A stretch of 64,000 nucleotides of DNA, from positions 186,001-250,000 of the forward strand of contig NZ_CATNHF010000028.1 of assembly GCF_950097975.1 (NCBI RefSeq), written 5' to 3'. Both the position numbers and the translations under genes were made by a program. The notes under the pieces were generated by a model. It had not been told where the DNA came from. It saw nothing but the letters and a program-made list of their open reading frames with translations, and did not search any database. This stretch comes from Microbacterium sp. T2.11-28. Lineage in GTDB: Bacteria > Actinomycetota > Actinomycetes > Actinomycetales > Microbacteriaceae. This document shows positions 36,782-46,807 of the stretch, piece by piece; position 1 is the stretch's first letter; each line of letters starts with the position of its first letter.

Positions 36782-37887
36782 GATCCCTGCTGGCGGCTGC
36801 GACGATCTCGCTCGCATTCACGCTCTTCCTGACACCGCTGTTCATCCGGCTCTTCGAGAAGCTGGGCTGGGGTCAGGTGATCCGCACGCCCGAGGACCAG
36901 CACAACCCGAATCACCACACCAAGCGCGGCACGCCGACGATGGGCGGCATCGTCTTCATCGTCGGCTCGCTCGTCGGCTACTTCGTCGGGAGCTATGCGG
37001 GCGGCACCCCTCCGACGACCTCCGGCCTCCTCGTCATCTGGATGATGGTGGGGCTCGGCGCCGTCGGCTTCATCGACGACTACATGAAGGTGCGTCAGCA
37101 GCGCAGCCTCGGGCTCTCGGGGTGGCGCAAGGTGGTCGGCCAGATCATCGTCGCGGTGCCCTTCGCCGTGCTGGCCCTGAACTTCCCCAACGCATACGGG
37201 GAGACGCCGGGTTCGCCGTACGTGTCGTTCTTCCGCGACATCCCGGCGCTGTCGTTCATGGCGCTGGGCGCCGTCATCGGCTGGATCCTCTACCTGGCGT
37301 GGATCACCTTCATGTCGGTCGCGTGGTCCAACGCGACGAACCTGACGGACGGGCTGGACGGCCTGGCGACCGGCGCAGGGATCTTCACCGTGTCGGCGTA
37401 CAGCCTGGTGACGTTCTGGCAGTTCCAGCAGCGCTGCCACACCGCCGCGCTCGTCGACGCCTACGCGAACGCGTGCTACCCGACGCGCGACCCGATGGGG
37501 CTGACGATCATCGCCGCGTCCTTCGTCGGCGCGCTGGTCGGATTCCTGTGGTGGAACGCGCCGAAGGCGAAGGTCTTCATGGGCGACGTCGGCTCCATGT
37601 CCATCGGCGGCGTCGTCGTCGCCATGGCGGTGCTGTCGCGCACCGAGATCCTCGCCGTCATCATCGCGGGCGTCTTCATCATCGGGCCCGGGTCGGTGAT
37701 CCTGCAGCGGTACTACTTCAAGGCGACCGGCGGCAAGCGGCTGTTCCTCATGAGCCCGTTCCACCACCACCTCGAGATGAGGGGGTGGCCCGAGATCACC
37801 ATCGTCGTGCGCATGTGGATCATCGCGGGGATGCTCGCCGTCACGGGCGTCGGACTGTTCTACGTCGCGTGGCTGGCCGCGCTATGA
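36778..37887 (+). CDS. mraY: Phospho-N-acetylmuramoyl-pentapeptide transferase
   Basis: Transfers phospho-MurNAc-pentapeptide to undecaprenyl phosphate, making lipid I. The 369-residue polytopic protein has about ten membrane helices and the active-site motifs KRGTPTMGG, IDDYMK, NATNLTDGLDGLA, MGDVGS and HHHLEMRG. The GTG start overlaps the murF stop, and murD overlaps its own stop by four bases, so translation is coupled through the block. Confidence 0.96.
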   Translation: MRSLLAAATISLAFTLFLTPLFIRLFEKLGWGQVIRTPEDQHNPNHHTKRGTPTMGGIVFIVGSLVGYFVGSYAGGTPPTTSGLLVIWMMVGLGAVGFIDDYMKVRQQRSLGLSGWRKVVGQIIVAVPFAVLALNFPNAYGETPGSPYVSFFRDIPALSFMALGAVIGWILYLAWITFMSVAWSNATNLTDGLDGLATGAGIFTVSAYSLVTFWQFQQRCHTAALVDAYANACYPTRDPMGLTIIAASFVGALVGFLWWNAPKAKVFMGDVGSMSIGGVVVAMAVLSRTEILAVIIAGVFIIGPGSVILQRYYFKATGGKRLFLMSPFHHHLEMRGWPEITIVVRMWIIAGMLAVTGVGLFYVAWLAAL

Positions 37888-39446
37888 CGACCGGCCCGCA
37901 CAGCGGCGGCTCCGCCCGCCTCGACGCGCTCACCAGCTGGCACGCCGACTGGAAGGGCCTGCGCGTGGCCGTGCTGGGGCTGTCCGTGACAGGCTTCTCG
38001 GTCGCCGACACGCTGGCCGAGCTCGGCGCGGACGTGCTGGTGCTGACCGAGTCCGCCGACGAGGAGTACGCCCGGCTGCTGCCCGTCATCGGCGCGCGGC
38101 TGTGGACGGGCGCGCTCACCTCCGTGCCCGGGGAGCTCGTCGCCTTCGATCCGGAGGTGGTCATCGCCTCCCCGGGATTCCCGCCGCATCACCCCGTCGT
38201 CGCCTGGGCCTTGGAGGGCCCTGCGGCTCTGTGGGGCGACGTGGAGCTGGCGTGGCGCGTCCGCGACAAGGTCCTCCGCGCCGACGGCAGCGCCGCCCAC
38301 TGGGTGCTCATCACGGGTACGAACGGCAAGACCACGACGACCCAGCTGACGGCCTCGATGCTGCAGGCGGGCGGCCTGCGGGCCGCGCCCTGCGGCAACA
38401 TCGGCGTGCCCGTCCTGGACGCCGTCCGCGATCCCGGCGGGTTCGACGTCCTCGTCGTGGAGCTGTCGAGTCACCAGCTCTGGTATCTCGCCCAGCAGGT
38501 CGGACCGGACCCGCTCTCGCCGCACGCGAGCGTGTGCCTGAACCTCGCCGACGATCACCTCGAGTGGCACGGCTCCTTCGCGGCCTACCGGGACGCGAAG
38601 GCGCAGGTGTACGAGAACACGAGGATCGCCTGCGTCTACAACAAGGCGGACATCGCCACCCGCGAGATGGTGGAGCAGGCGGAGGTCGTCGAGGGGTGCC
38701 GCGCGGTGGGCTTCGATCTCGGCGTGCCCGGGCCGAGCGACCTCGGCATCGTCGAGGGGATCCTGGTGGACCGGGCCTTCCACGACGACCGGCACCACAG
38801 CGCGCTCGAGCTGACGACGCTCGCCGACCTCGCCGCACGCGGTCTGGCGGCGCCCCATGTCGTGGCGAACATCCTCGCCGCCGCGGCGCTCGCTCGATCG
38901 CTCGGCGTGGCGCCGGAGGACATCCACGACGCCCTTCAGGGCTTCCGGCTCGATCCCCACCGGATCGAGGTCGTCGCGGTCGCGGAGGGCGTCACCTGGG
39001 TCGACGACTCCAAGGCGACCAACCCCCACGCCGCCGCCTCGTCGCTCGCGGCCTACCCGGGCGCCGTGTGGGTGGTCGGGGGTCTTCTCAAGGGCGTGGA
39101 CATCGGCGAACTGGTCGCCGCGCGCGGCGCGGCGGCGAAGGCGGCGGTGGTCATCGGCGTCGAGCGGTCCGAGATCGTCGCGGCGTTCGCACGACACGCG
39201 CCGACGGTTCCGATCTTCGAGGTCGACCACGCTCAGACTGAAGACGTCATGGCAACGGCCGTCGAACTGGCGGCGAACGTCGCCGGTGACGGAGACACCG
39301 TCCTGTTGGCTCCGGCAGCGGCATCCTTCGATCAGTTCGCGTCCTACGCCGATCGCGGCCGTCGCTTCGCCGCCGCGGTGCGGGACAGGATCGAGAGGGG
39401 GAACGGTGACAGCGAGCACCGATCGACCCCGCTCGGCGACGACTGA
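37884..39446 (+). CDS. murD: UDP-N-acetylmuramoylalanine-D-glutamate ligase
   Basis: Adds D-glutamate to UDP-MurNAc-L-alanine. At 520 residues it is longer than the usual 440-480, mainly through short insertions and an extended C-terminus that overlaps ftsW. The N-terminal Rossmann domain has VLGLSVTGFS, the central ATP loop is GTNGKTTTTQ with K149, and WVDDSKATNPHAAASSL is the C-terminal MurD motif. ATG overlaps the mraY stop (ATGA). Confidence 0.95.
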   Translation: MTTGPHSGGSARLDALTSWHADWKGLRVAVLGLSVTGFSVADTLAELGADVLVLTESADEEYARLLPVIGARLWTGALTSVPGELVAFDPEVVIASPGFPPHHPVVAWALEGPAALWGDVELAWRVRDKVLRADGSAAHWVLITGTNGKTTTTQLTASMLQAGGLRAAPCGNIGVPVLDAVRDPGGFDVLVVELSSHQLWYLAQQVGPDPLSPHASVCLNLADDHLEWHGSFAAYRDAKAQVYENTRIACVYNKADIATREMVEQAEVVEGCRAVGFDLGVPGPSDLGIVEGILVDRAFHDDRHHSALELTTLADLAARGLAAPHVVANILAAAALARSLGVAPEDIHDALQGFRLDPHRIEVVAVAEGVTWVDDSKATNPHAAASSLAAYPGAVWVVGGLLKGVDIGELVAARGAAAKAAVVIGVERSEIVAAFARHAPTVPIFEVDHAQTEDVMATAVELAANVAGDGDTVLLAPAAASFDQFASYADRGRRFAAAVRDRIERGNGDSEHRSTPLGDD

Positions 39447-40692
39447 GAACGCTCCGACCCACGGCGGCGGCTTCTCCGCCCGCGTTTCGCTCGGCCGCGT
39501 GTTCGCGCCCGTGCCGAGCGAGTTCCTCCTCATCGCATCGACCGCCCTCATCCTGACGCTCTTCGGGCTGGTGATGGTGCTCTCAGCCACCATGGCGGCC
39601 TCCGTGGCGCGCGGTGACAGTCCGTTCGAGGTCGTGCTCAAGCAGTCGCTGTTCGCGGTCCTCGGCGTGCCGCTGATGTTCGTCCTCAGCCGCTTCTCCG
39701 TCACGTTCTGGAAGCGCATGGCGTGGCCGGCGCTCATCGCCGCGATCGCCCTCCAGATGCTCGTCTTCGTTCCCGGCATCGGCGTCTACAACGACGGCAA
39801 CACGAACTGGATCTCGATCGCGGGGACCCAGATGCAGCCGTCCGAGTTCCTCAAGCTCACCCTGGCCCTCTGGCTCGGCTACGTGCTGTACCGCAAGCAG
39901 ACGCTGCTCGGACTGTGGCGGCACGTCTTCATCCCCGTCGTGCCGGTCGGGGCGCTGGTGATCGGGCTCGTGGCCGTCGGCAGTGGCGACCTCGGCACGG
40001 GACTCGTGCTCATGGCGATCCTCCTGGGGTGCCTGTTCTTCTCCGGCGTCAAGCTCCGGATCTTCGTGCTGCCGCTGTTGGGGGTGCTCGCCGCGGCACT
40101 GGTGTTCGCGGTCACGAGTCCCGACCGCATGCGCCGCATCATGAGCTTCCTCAACGTCGACTCCTCCGACTGCTACCTCGCCGCCACCGGCGACTGCTAC
40201 CAGGCGCTCCACGGGGTCTGGGGTCTCGCCGGCGGCGGGATCTTCGGCCTCGGCCTCGGCAACTCCCGCGAGAAGTACGACTGGCTGCCCGCCGCCGAGC
40301 ACGACTACATCTTCGCCATCGTCGGCGAGGAACTGGGCCTCATCGGATGCATCGTCGTCCTCGGGCTCTTCACCCTGTTCGCGGTCGGCGCGTTCCACGT
40401 GATCCGCAAGACGCACGACCCGTTCATCCGGATCGCCGCCGGCGGGATCACCGTCTGGATCGTCGGTCAGGCGCTCGTGAACATCGGCGTGGTTCTCCGG
40501 GTGTTCCCCGTGCTGGGCGTGCCGCTGCCGTTCATGTCGCAGGGCGGCACCTCGCTGCTGTCCGTGCTCATGGCGTGCGGCGTGCTGCTGTCGTTCGCGC
40601 GGACGCTGCCGGCGTCCGACGCGCTGCGCGGCCCCGTCGTCGCCACCCGGCCCGACCGCGCCCGCGTCCGGTCGACCCCGGTCGGCCGGTAA
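39406..40692 (+). CDS. ftsW: Septal peptidoglycan polymerase FtsW
   Basis: SEDS-family glycosyltransferase that polymerises lipid II at the septum. The 428-residue protein has about ten membrane helices, the conserved loop VYNDGNTNWISIAG with QPSEFLK, then HDYIFAIVGEELG and PLPFMSQGGTSLL. It starts at a GTG inside murD, giving a 41-base overlap; the start is supported by GAGAGGGGGAAC just before it, and a later GTG would leave almost no cytosolic N-terminus. Confidence 0.95.
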   Translation: MTASTDRPRSATTENAPTHGGGFSARVSLGRVFAPVPSEFLLIASTALILTLFGLVMVLSATMAASVARGDSPFEVVLKQSLFAVLGVPLMFVLSRFSVTFWKRMAWPALIAAIALQMLVFVPGIGVYNDGNTNWISIAGTQMQPSEFLKLTLALWLGYVLYRKQTLLGLWRHVFIPVVPVGALVIGLVAVGSGDLGTGLVLMAILLGCLFFSGVKLRIFVLPLLGVLAAALVFAVTSPDRMRRIMSFLNVDSSDCYLAATGDCYQALHGVWGLAGGGIFGLGLGNSREKYDWLPAAEHDYIFAIVGEELGLIGCIVVLGLFTLFAVGAFHVIRKTHDPFIRIAAGGITVWIVGQALVNIGVVLRVFPVLGVPLPFMSQGGTSLLSVLMACGVLLSFARTLPASDALRGPVVATRPDRARVRSTPVGR

Positions 40693-40695
40693 TCT
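40690..40695 (+). promoter_or_regulatory. -10 element overlapping the ftsW stop, internal promoter for murG
   Basis: TAATCT begins with the TAA stop codon of ftsW and is seven bases before the murG GTG. No ribosome binding site precedes murG, so a leaderless internal transcript is likely. Confidence 0.45.
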
Positions 40696-40702
40696 CGATC
40701 CG

Positions 40703-41806
40703 GTGACGATCGACCCGGTACCCCAGCGCGCGACGACCACCTATCTCCTCGCCGGCGGCGGCACGGCCGGTCACGTCAACCCGCTGCTGGCCGTCGCCGA
40801 CGGGCTGCGCGCCCGCGACCCCGAGGCGCAGATCCTGGTGCTGGGCACCCGCGAGGGGTTGGAGACGCGGCTGGTCCCCGAGCGCGGCTACGAGCTCCTC
40901 TTCGTCGACAAGGTGCCCTTCCCGCGACGCCCGAACGCTGCGGCGGCGCGGTTCCCGGCGCGATTCGCGCGCGCGGTCGCCCAGGTGCGCGCCCATCTGC
41001 GCGACCGGCAGGTCGACGTCGTCGTCGGATTCGGCGGCTACGCGTCGGCACCGGCCTATGTCGCTGCCTCGCGCCAGCGCGTCCCGTACGTGGTGCACGA
41101 GGCCAACGCGAAGCCGGGCCTCGCCAACATCCTGGGAGCGCGGGGCGCGCGGGGCGCGGGAATCGTGTTCGAGGGAACGCCCCTGCGCGGCGCGCGCGTG
41201 GTGGGCATGCCCCTGCGGCGCGAGATCGTGACCCTCGACGCTGCATCGCGCCGCCCCGGGGCGGCCGCCTCCTTCGGTCTCGACCCCGATCGCCCGGTGC
41301 TGCTCGTCTTCGGCGGCTCCCTCGGGGCGCGCCGGCTCAACGAGGCCCTCGCCGGCGGCTGGGAGGCCGTGACCGACGCGGGGTGGCAGATCCTCCACGC
41401 TGCGGGGGAGCGCAACGAGCTGGTCGACCCGCAGCACCCCGACTACCGGATCGTGCCCTACCTGGATCGCATGGACGACGCGTTCGCCGTGGCGGACGCG
41501 ATCGTGTCGCGCGCGGGTGCGGCGACGGTGAGCGAGATCAGCGCGCTCGGCATCCCCGCCGTCTACGTGCCCTACGCGGTCGGCAACGGCGAGCAGGCGC
41601 TGAACGCGGCGTCCGCGGTGCGCGCCGGCGCGGCGCGACTCATCCCCGACGCAGAGTTCACCGCGGACCGGCTGCGCACGGAGGTCGTGCCTCTGCTGCA
41701 GGACGGCTCGGCTCTTGCACAGATGAGAGAGCGGGCGTCCGGTGTCGGCACGCGTCGCGGCACCGAGAACGTCATCGAGATGATCGACGCGGCCATCGGC
41801 CGCTGA
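40703..41806 (+). CDS. murG: UDP-N-acetylglucosamine-MurNAc-pentapeptide transferase
   Basis: Adds GlcNAc to lipid I, giving lipid II, on the inner membrane face. The 367-residue GT28 enzyme has the glycine loop AGGGTAGHVNPLLAVA, VVGFGGYASAP, HEANAKPGLAN, FGGSLGARRLNEA and the UDP-GlcNAc site SRAGAATVSEI. The GTG start follows ftsW by 10 bp. A 65-bp gap with a -10 element separates it from murC. Confidence 0.96.
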   Translation: MTIDPVPQRATTTYLLAGGGTAGHVNPLLAVADGLRARDPEAQILVLGTREGLETRLVPERGYELLFVDKVPFPRRPNAAAARFPARFARAVAQVRAHLRDRQVDVVVGFGGYASAPAYVAASRQRVPYVVHEANAKPGLANILGARGARGAGIVFEGTPLRGARVVGMPLRREIVTLDAASRRPGAAASFGLDPDRPVLLVFGGSLGARRLNEALAGGWEAVTDAGWQILHAAGERNELVDPQHPDYRIVPYLDRMDDAFAVADAIVSRAGAATVSEISALGIPAVYVPYAVGNGEQALNAASAVRAGAARLIPDAEFTADRLRTEVVPLLQDGSALAQMRERASGVGTRRGTENVIEMIDAAIGR

Positions 41807-41856
41807 CCGGGCCCGTCCGCCAGCGTGCCGCGGCGCGTGGTCGGAGCACGGCGACC

Positions 41857-41862
41857 TAGACT
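41857..41862 (+). promoter_or_regulatory. -10 element, internal promoter for murC
   Basis: TAGACT nine bases before the murC ATG, in the largest gap inside the mur genes; the transcript would have little or no leader. Confidence 0.5.
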
Positions 41863-41871
41863 TGACGGGCC

Positions 41872-43284
41872 ATGATTCGACCCGATCTCAGCCTGCCCAT
41901 CCCCGCGGACATCACCGCGGCGCACTTCATCGGCATCGGCGGATCGGGCATGTCCGGCCTCGCCGGCATGTTCCTCGATCGAGGCATGCGGGTCTCGGGC
42001 TCCGACCGGGCCGACAGCGGGGCGCTGCGCGCGCTGGCCGCCCGCGGCGCGGACGTGCACGTCGGACACGATGCCGCACACCTGCCCGACGACGTGGACG
42101 CGGTGATCCACACGGGTGCGATCTGGCCCGAGAACCCCGAGTACGTGCGAGCGAAGGAGCGCGGGCTCGCCGTCATCCACCGCTCGCAGGCGCTGTACTG
42201 GCTCATCGGCGGACGCCGCCTGGTCTCTGTGGCCGGCGCGCACGGGAAGACCACCTCCACCGGCATGGTGGTCACGGCGCTCCGCCAGCTCGGCACCGCG
42301 CCGACATTCGTCAACGGAGGAGTCATCGCCGACCTGGGGACCTCCAGCGGCACCGGCTCGGACGAGCTGTTCGTCATCGAGGCCGACGAGTCGGACGGCA
42401 CGTTCCTGCTGTACGACACGTCGGTCGCGCTCATCACGAACGTCGACCCCGACCACCTCGACCACTGGCAGACGCGCGACGCGTTCTACGACGGCTTCGT
42501 GAGGTTCGCCGACGAAGCCCGCGAGGCGGTGGTGATCTCCTCCGACGACGAGGGAGCGCGCCGCGTCGCGGCCGCCCTGTCGCATCCGAACGTGCTGAGC
42601 TTCGGCGAGTCCGAGGAGGCCGATGTCCGCGTCGTCGGCATCACCACGGACGGTCCGGTCGCCTTCACCCTCGTCCACGGCGCCGAGAGCGTCACCGCGC
42701 AGCTCGCCATCCCGGGCGTGCACAACGCGATCAATGCCGCCGGAGCGGTCGCCGTCCTGCTGACCCTCGGGTACGCGCTCGAGCCCGCGGTCCGCGCCGT
42801 CGAGACCTTCGGCGGCACGGCGCGACGGTTCGAGCTGCACGGCGGCGAGCGGGGCGTGAGCGTCTACGACGACTACGCGCACCATCCCACCGAGGTCGCC
42901 GCCGCCCTGGACGCCGCCCGCACCGTCGTCGGCGGCGGCCGGCTCATCGCCCTCCACCAGCCGCACACCTACTCGCGGACGCGCGAGATGTTCCGGGAGT
43001 TCGCCGAGGTGCTCGAGACGCGCGCGGACCACACCGTCGTCCTCGACGTGTACGGCGCGCGGGAGGACCCGGTGCCCGGTGTCACCGGCGCCCTGGTGTC
43101 GGGAGCCTTCGAGGACCCGAGCCGCGTGCACTTCGTCGCCGACTGGCAGGAGGCCGCCGACTACACGGCGTCCGTCGCACGCGACGGCGACTTCATCATC
43201 ACGCTGGGGTGCGGCAACGTGAACCTCATCATCCCGCAGGTCCTGGACGCGCTGAAGGCGCCGCCGGCGGCGGAGCGGGGCTGA
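41872..43284 (+). CDS. murC: UDP-N-acetylmuramate-L-alanine ligase
   Basis: Adds L-alanine to UDP-MurNAc, the first peptide step. The 470 residues show the N-terminal [13 protein letters not shown], the ATP loop GAHGKTTST with K126, [18 protein letters not shown], and [11 protein letters not shown] of the C-terminal domain. It is followed by ftsQ after 3 bp. It seems to have its own leaderless promoter in addition to readthrough from upstream. Confidence 0.96.
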   Translation: MIRPDLSLPIPADITAAHFIGIGGSGMSGLAGMFLDRGMRVSGSDRADSGALRALAARGADVHVGHDAAHLPDDVDAVIHTGAIWPENPEYVRAKERGLAVIHRSQALYWLIGGRRLVSVAGAHGKTTSTGMVVTALRQLGTAPTFVNGGVIADLGTSSGTGSDELFVIEADESDGTFLLYDTSVALITNVDPDHLDHWQTRDAFYDGFVRFADEAREAVVISSDDEGARRVAAALSHPNVLSFGESEEADVRVVGITTDGPVAFTLVHGAESVTAQLAIPGVHNAINAAGAVAVLLTLGYALEPAVRAVETFGGTARRFELHGGERGVSVYDDYAHHPTEVAAALDAARTVVGGGRLIALHQPHTYSRTREMFREFAEVLETRADHTVVLDVYGAREDPVPGVTGALVSGAFEDPSRVHFVADWQEAADYTASVARDGDFIITLGCGNVNLIIPQVLDALKAPPAAERG

Positions 43285-43287
43285 CGC

Positions 43288-44283
43288 GTGCGCCGGCCGT
43301 CGCCGCTTCCGCCTCCTCCGTCGCGGGACGAGCGCGAGCCGGAGGAGCCGATCGAGGTCTTCCTCCCCGTCGTGGCCCCGCGCGGGAGCGACGACGTCGA
43401 CGGGGTGACCGCCCCGGTCGTCCCGATCGCGCAGCCGGCGTCCGCCGAGCCCTCCCGTCGTGGAGCGGGGGAGCACGCCGAGCCGGACACCGCCGGCGGG
43501 GGACCGGATGAGGAGCCGATGCTCCGGGCGCGCGACGTCTGGGCGGCCGCCCGGGCCCGTCGCCGGGCACTGCGCGCCGAGGTGCGCCGCTTCACCGCCC
43601 GGCAGCGCCGCCGTCGGATCGTCTGGGCCGGATCGGCCGCCGCCCTCCTCCTCCTCGTGCTGGGCTCGGTGGGCGCTGCCTACAGCCCGCTGTTCGCCGT
43701 GGAGCGGGTCCGCGTGGTCGGCACCTCGCAGCTGCCCGCGGCGGCCGTGGAGGACGCCCTGTCGGCTCAGCTCGGCCGCCCGCTGCCGCTGGTGGACTCC
43801 AGTGAGGTGAAGGCGGCGCTCGTCGCGTTCCCGCTGGTCGAGTCGTACACGCTCGAGGCGAGGCCGCCCCACGACCTCGTGGTCCGCATCGTAGAGCGGA
43901 CGCCCATCGGCACCATCTCGTCCGCGGCGGGATACACCCTCGTCGATGCGGCCGGTGTCGCGCTGTCGACGACGCCGGAGCGGCCCAAGGGCTACCCGGA
44001 GATCACGGTCCCCGGCGGCATCACCTCGCGGGCGTTCGCGGCGCTCGGGATGGTGTTCCGCAGCCTCCCGGACGACATCCGCGAGCAGGTGACGGCGATG
44101 TCGGCCACCTCGCCCCATGACGTCACACTGACGCTCGGCAAGACCGGCACCGACGTCGTCTGGGGCGACGCGTCGGAGTCGGCGCGCAAGGCGGTGGTGC
44201 TGGAGTCGATCATGACCTCGCGGCCGCCCGCCGAGGTCTCGGAGTACGACGTGTCGTCCCCGGGCGCTGTCGTGGTCCGCTGA
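43288..44283 (+). CDS. ftsQ: Cell division protein FtsQ
   Basis: A 331-residue bitopic divisome protein. A long, acidic and Pro-rich cytosolic N-terminus (1-110) precedes one membrane helix (111-132), a POTRA domain (about 136-205, FAVERVRVVGTSQLP) and the FtsQ domain (EARPPHDLVVRIVERTPIG). The long N-terminus is usual in Actinobacteria. It links FtsL-type proteins with the ring and precedes ftsZ by 204 bp. Confidence 0.92.
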   Translation: MRRPSPLPPPPSRDEREPEEPIEVFLPVVAPRGSDDVDGVTAPVVPIAQPASAEPSRRGAGEHAEPDTAGGGPDEEPMLRARDVWAAARARRRALRAEVRRFTARQRRRRIVWAGSAAALLLLVLGSVGAAYSPLFAVERVRVVGTSQLPAAAVEDALSAQLGRPLPLVDSSEVKAALVAFPLVESYTLEARPPHDLVVRIVERTPIGTISSAAGYTLVDAAGVALSTTPERPKGYPEITVPGGITSRAFAALGMVFRSLPDDIREQVTAMSATSPHDVTLTLGKTGTDVVWGDASESARKAVVLESIMTSRPPAEVSEYDVSSPGAVVVR

Positions 44284-44487
44284 GCGAGCTCGTCCCGGCG
44301 CGACGCTCCGCACGACTTCTCACGCCTGATTCGCGACACGCCCGCCGCCTCGCGGCAACGGGCGCGGCCGCCGCATACCTTCGAGATCGGGAATTGCATA
44401 CTCGGCAATTCTTTAAACCTCTGGTTGAGGTTGAAGGTTTAGACAGCACGTCGAGAGACGCGGTTCGGGACGATAACGGAGGCCGGC
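44284..44487 (+). promoter_or_regulatory. ftsZ leader region with nested inverted repeats
   Basis: This 204-bp gap contains an AT-rich island (44394-44440) in GC-rich DNA. AACCTC (44416-44421) pairs with GAGGTT (44427-44432), and AAACCT (44415-44420) pairs with AGGTTT (44435-44440), giving two alternative hairpins or nested protein sites. TAGACA at 44440-44445 could be a -10. The ribosome binding site GGAGG precedes the ATG. Confidence 0.55.
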
Positions 44488-45627
44488 ATGAGCCAGAACC
44501 AGAACTACCTCGCGGTGATCAAGGTCGTCGGTGTGGGCGGTGGCGGCGTGAACGCCGTCAACCGCATGATCGAGCTCGGACTGCGCGGCGTGGAGTTCAT
44601 CGCCGTGAACACCGACGCGCAGGCCCTGCTCATGAGCGACGCCGACGTCAAACTCGACGTCGGGCGGGAGCTGACGCGCGGTCTCGGCGCCGGCGCGGAC
44701 CCCGAGGTCGGACGTCGCGCAGCCGAGGACCACGCGGAGGAGATCGAAGAGGCCCTCGCCGGGGCCGACATGGTCTTCGTGACCGCGGGTGAGGGCGGCG
44801 GCACCGGCACCGGCGGCGCGCCGGTCGTGGCCCGCATCGCCAAGTCCATCGGCGCCCTCACCATCGGTGTCGTCACCAAGCCCTTCTCGTTCGAGGGCCG
44901 CCGTCGGCAGAGCCAGGCCGAGGACGGCGTGGCGAAGCTGAAGGAAGAGGTCGACACCCTCATCGTCGTGCCCAACGACCGGCTCCTCGAGATCAGCGAC
45001 CGCGGCATCTCGATGATCGAGGCGTTCGCCACCGCCGACCAGGTGCTGCTCGCCGGTGTGCAGGGCATCACCGACCTGATCACCACGCCGGGTCTCATCA
45101 ACCTCGACTTCGCCGACGTCAAGTCGGTGATGCAGGGTGCCGGTTCCGCGCTCATGGGCATCGGGTCGGCGCGCGGCGCGGACCGTGCCATCAAGGCCGC
45201 CGAGCTGGCCGTCGAGTCCCCGCTGCTGGAGGCCTCGATCGAAGGCGCCCACGGCGTCCTGCTGTCGATCCAGGGCGGGTCGAACCTCGGCATCTTCGAG
45301 ATCAACGACGCGGCGCAGCTCGTCAAGGAGGCCGCGCACCCCGAGGCGAACATCATCTTCGGAACGGTCATCGACGACACGCTGGGCGACGAGGTCCGCG
45401 TGACCGTCATCGCGGCCGGATTCGACGGCGGCGAGCCCCAGACGCGCATCGAGCCGATCGCCGCGCAGCTGAGCGCTCCGCTGGTGCCCTCGGTCCCGGC
45501 CGACGAGGCGGCGCGCGACCATGCGGAGGCGCCCGAGAAGCAGGCCGTCTCGATGTCTGTGGTCTCGACCTCCAACGAGTCGGTCTTCGGCGACGACGAC
45601 CTCGACGTCCCCGACTTCCTGAAGTAG
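44488..45627 (+). CDS. ftsZ: Cell division protein FtsZ
   Basis: Tubulin-like GTPase forming the Z ring. The 379 residues have [14 protein letters not shown], the GTP signature [10 protein letters not shown] around 103-112, the T7-loop region NLDFADVK, a variable linker and the conserved C-terminal tip [10 protein letters not shown], which binds SepF in Actinobacteria. There is no ftsA nearby, as normal for the phylum. Transcription likely starts in the 204-bp leader. The next gene starts immediately after the stop. Confidence 0.98.
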   Translation: MSQNQNYLAVIKVVGVGGGGVNAVNRMIELGLRGVEFIAVNTDAQALLMSDADVKLDVGRELTRGLGAGADPEVGRRAAEDHAEEIEEALAGADMVFVTAGEGGGTGTGGAPVVARIAKSIGALTIGVVTKPFSFEGRRRQSQAEDGVAKLKEEVDTLIVVPNDRLLEISDRGISMIEAFATADQVLLAGVQGITDLITTPGLINLDFADVKSVMQGAGSALMGIGSARGADRAIKAAELAVESPLLEASIEGAHGVLLSIQGGSNLGIFEINDAAQLVKEAAHPEANIIFGTVIDDTLGDEVRVTVIAAGFDGGEPQTRIEPIAAQLSAPLVPSVPADEAARDHAEAPEKQAVSMSVVSTSNESVFGDDDLDVPDFLK

Positions 45628-46314
45628 GTGGATCTGGCCGAACGGCTCGCCGACGTCGACGCCCGCATCGCGCAGGCGGCGAGGTCGGCGGGCCGTGACC
45701 CTTCCGAGCTCACCCGGATCGTGGTCACGAAGTTCCATCCGGCCGCGCTGGTCGCACGGCTGCGCGCGCTCGGCGTGCGCGATGTCGGTGAGAACCGGCA
45801 GCAGGAGCTCACGGCCAAGCGCGCGGACCCGACCGTCCCCGGCGACCTCACCTGGCATTTCATCGGTCAGGCGCAGACCAACAAGGCGCGCGCGATCCGG
45901 GCCGCCGCGTCCGTCGTGCATTCGCTGGACCGCGAGCGGCTCGCGGACGCGCTCCACACCGCGGACCCGCAGGCGGCCACCCCGCTCGACGTGCTCCTGC
46001 AGGTCAATCTCACGGACGATCCTCAGCGCGGCGGCGTGCGGCCGGCGGAGGTCCAGGCGCTTGCCGACCACGTCGTGGAGCACTGCCCGTCGCTGCGGGT
46101 GCGCGGGGTGATGGCCGTGGCGCCACTGGCGGCCGCGCCGGCCGAGGCCTTCACGAGACTCGCCGCCTCGGCGGACGCGGTCCGCACGGTGGTGCCGGAC
46201 GCCACCTGGATCTCGGCCGGGATGTCGGGCGACTTCGCCGAAGCGATCGCCGCGGGCGCGACACACCTGCGGATCGGGACGGCAATCACGGGTCCGCGCG
46301 CGGTGCCCGGTTAA
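45628..46314 (+). CDS. YggS family pyridoxal phosphate homeostasis protein
   Basis: A 228-residue single-domain PLP-binding protein of the YggS/PLPBP family, which keeps vitamin B6 and amino acid pools balanced without a proven enzymatic reaction. The PLP lysine is in [10 protein letters not shown], followed by [20 protein letters not shown] and the phosphate-binding [22 protein letters not shown] region. GTG start directly after the ftsZ stop. The ftsZ-yggS-sepF order is common in Gram-positive bacteria. Confidence 0.94.
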   Translation: MDLAERLADVDARIAQAARSAGRDPSELTRIVVTKFHPAALVARLRALGVRDVGENRQQELTAKRADPTVPGDLTWHFIGQAQTNKARAIRAAASVVHSLDRERLADALHTADPQAATPLDVLLQVNLTDDPQRGGVRPAEVQALADHVVEHCPSLRVRGVMAVAPLAAAPAEAFTRLAASADAVRTVVPDATWISAGMSGDFAEAIAAGATHLRIGTAITGPRAVPG

Positions 46315-46346
46315 CCTCGAACAAGACGAGCAAACGGAGGAATGCG

Positions 46347-46805
46347 ATGTCGAATCCGCTCAAGAAGACCATGGTGTACCTGGGCCTGGCCGACGAAGAG
46401 GAAGTCTTCGAGGAGCAGCCCGCCGCGGCAGCGCCGCGCCGTGCCGACAAGCCGGTCGAGAAGACCGCTCCGGTCACGCCGCTGCACCGCCCGGCCGTCG
46501 TGCGCCAGCCCGCTGCGGGCACGGTGAGCGAGATCCTCACGGTGCACCCCAAGCAGTACCGTGACGCGCAGGGCATCGCCGAGGCGTTCCGCGACGGCGT
46601 TCCGGTGATCATCAACCTGTCCCAGATGAGCGATGCGGACGCGCGGCGTCTCGTCGACTTCGCGAGCGGGCTCTCGCTCGGCCTCTTCGGCCGCATCGAG
46701 CGCGTGACCAGCAAGGTATTCCTGCTCTCGCCCGAGAACATCGCGGTCTCCGGCGACGGTGCCGTGGCTCAGGCAGACCCTGAGGCCGCACCCTTCGCGC
46801 AGTAG
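46347..46805 (+). CDS. sepF: Cell division protein SepF
   Basis: Membrane anchor of the Z ring in bacteria without FtsA. The 152 residues include an N-terminal amphipathic helix ([19 protein letters not shown]), a flexible linker, and the SepF core (about 60-140: [39 protein letters not shown]). It binds the C-terminal tip of FtsZ, also encoded here. The ribosome binding site is CGGAGGAA. Confidence 0.95.
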   Translation: MSNPLKKTMVYLGLADEEEVFEEQPAAAAPRRADKPVEKTAPVTPLHRPAVVRQPAAGTVSEILTVHPKQYRDAQGIAEAFRDGVPVIINLSQMSDADARRLVDFASGLSLGLFGRIERVTSKVFLLSPENIAVSGDGAVAQADPEAAPFAQ

Positions 46806-46807
46806 TC

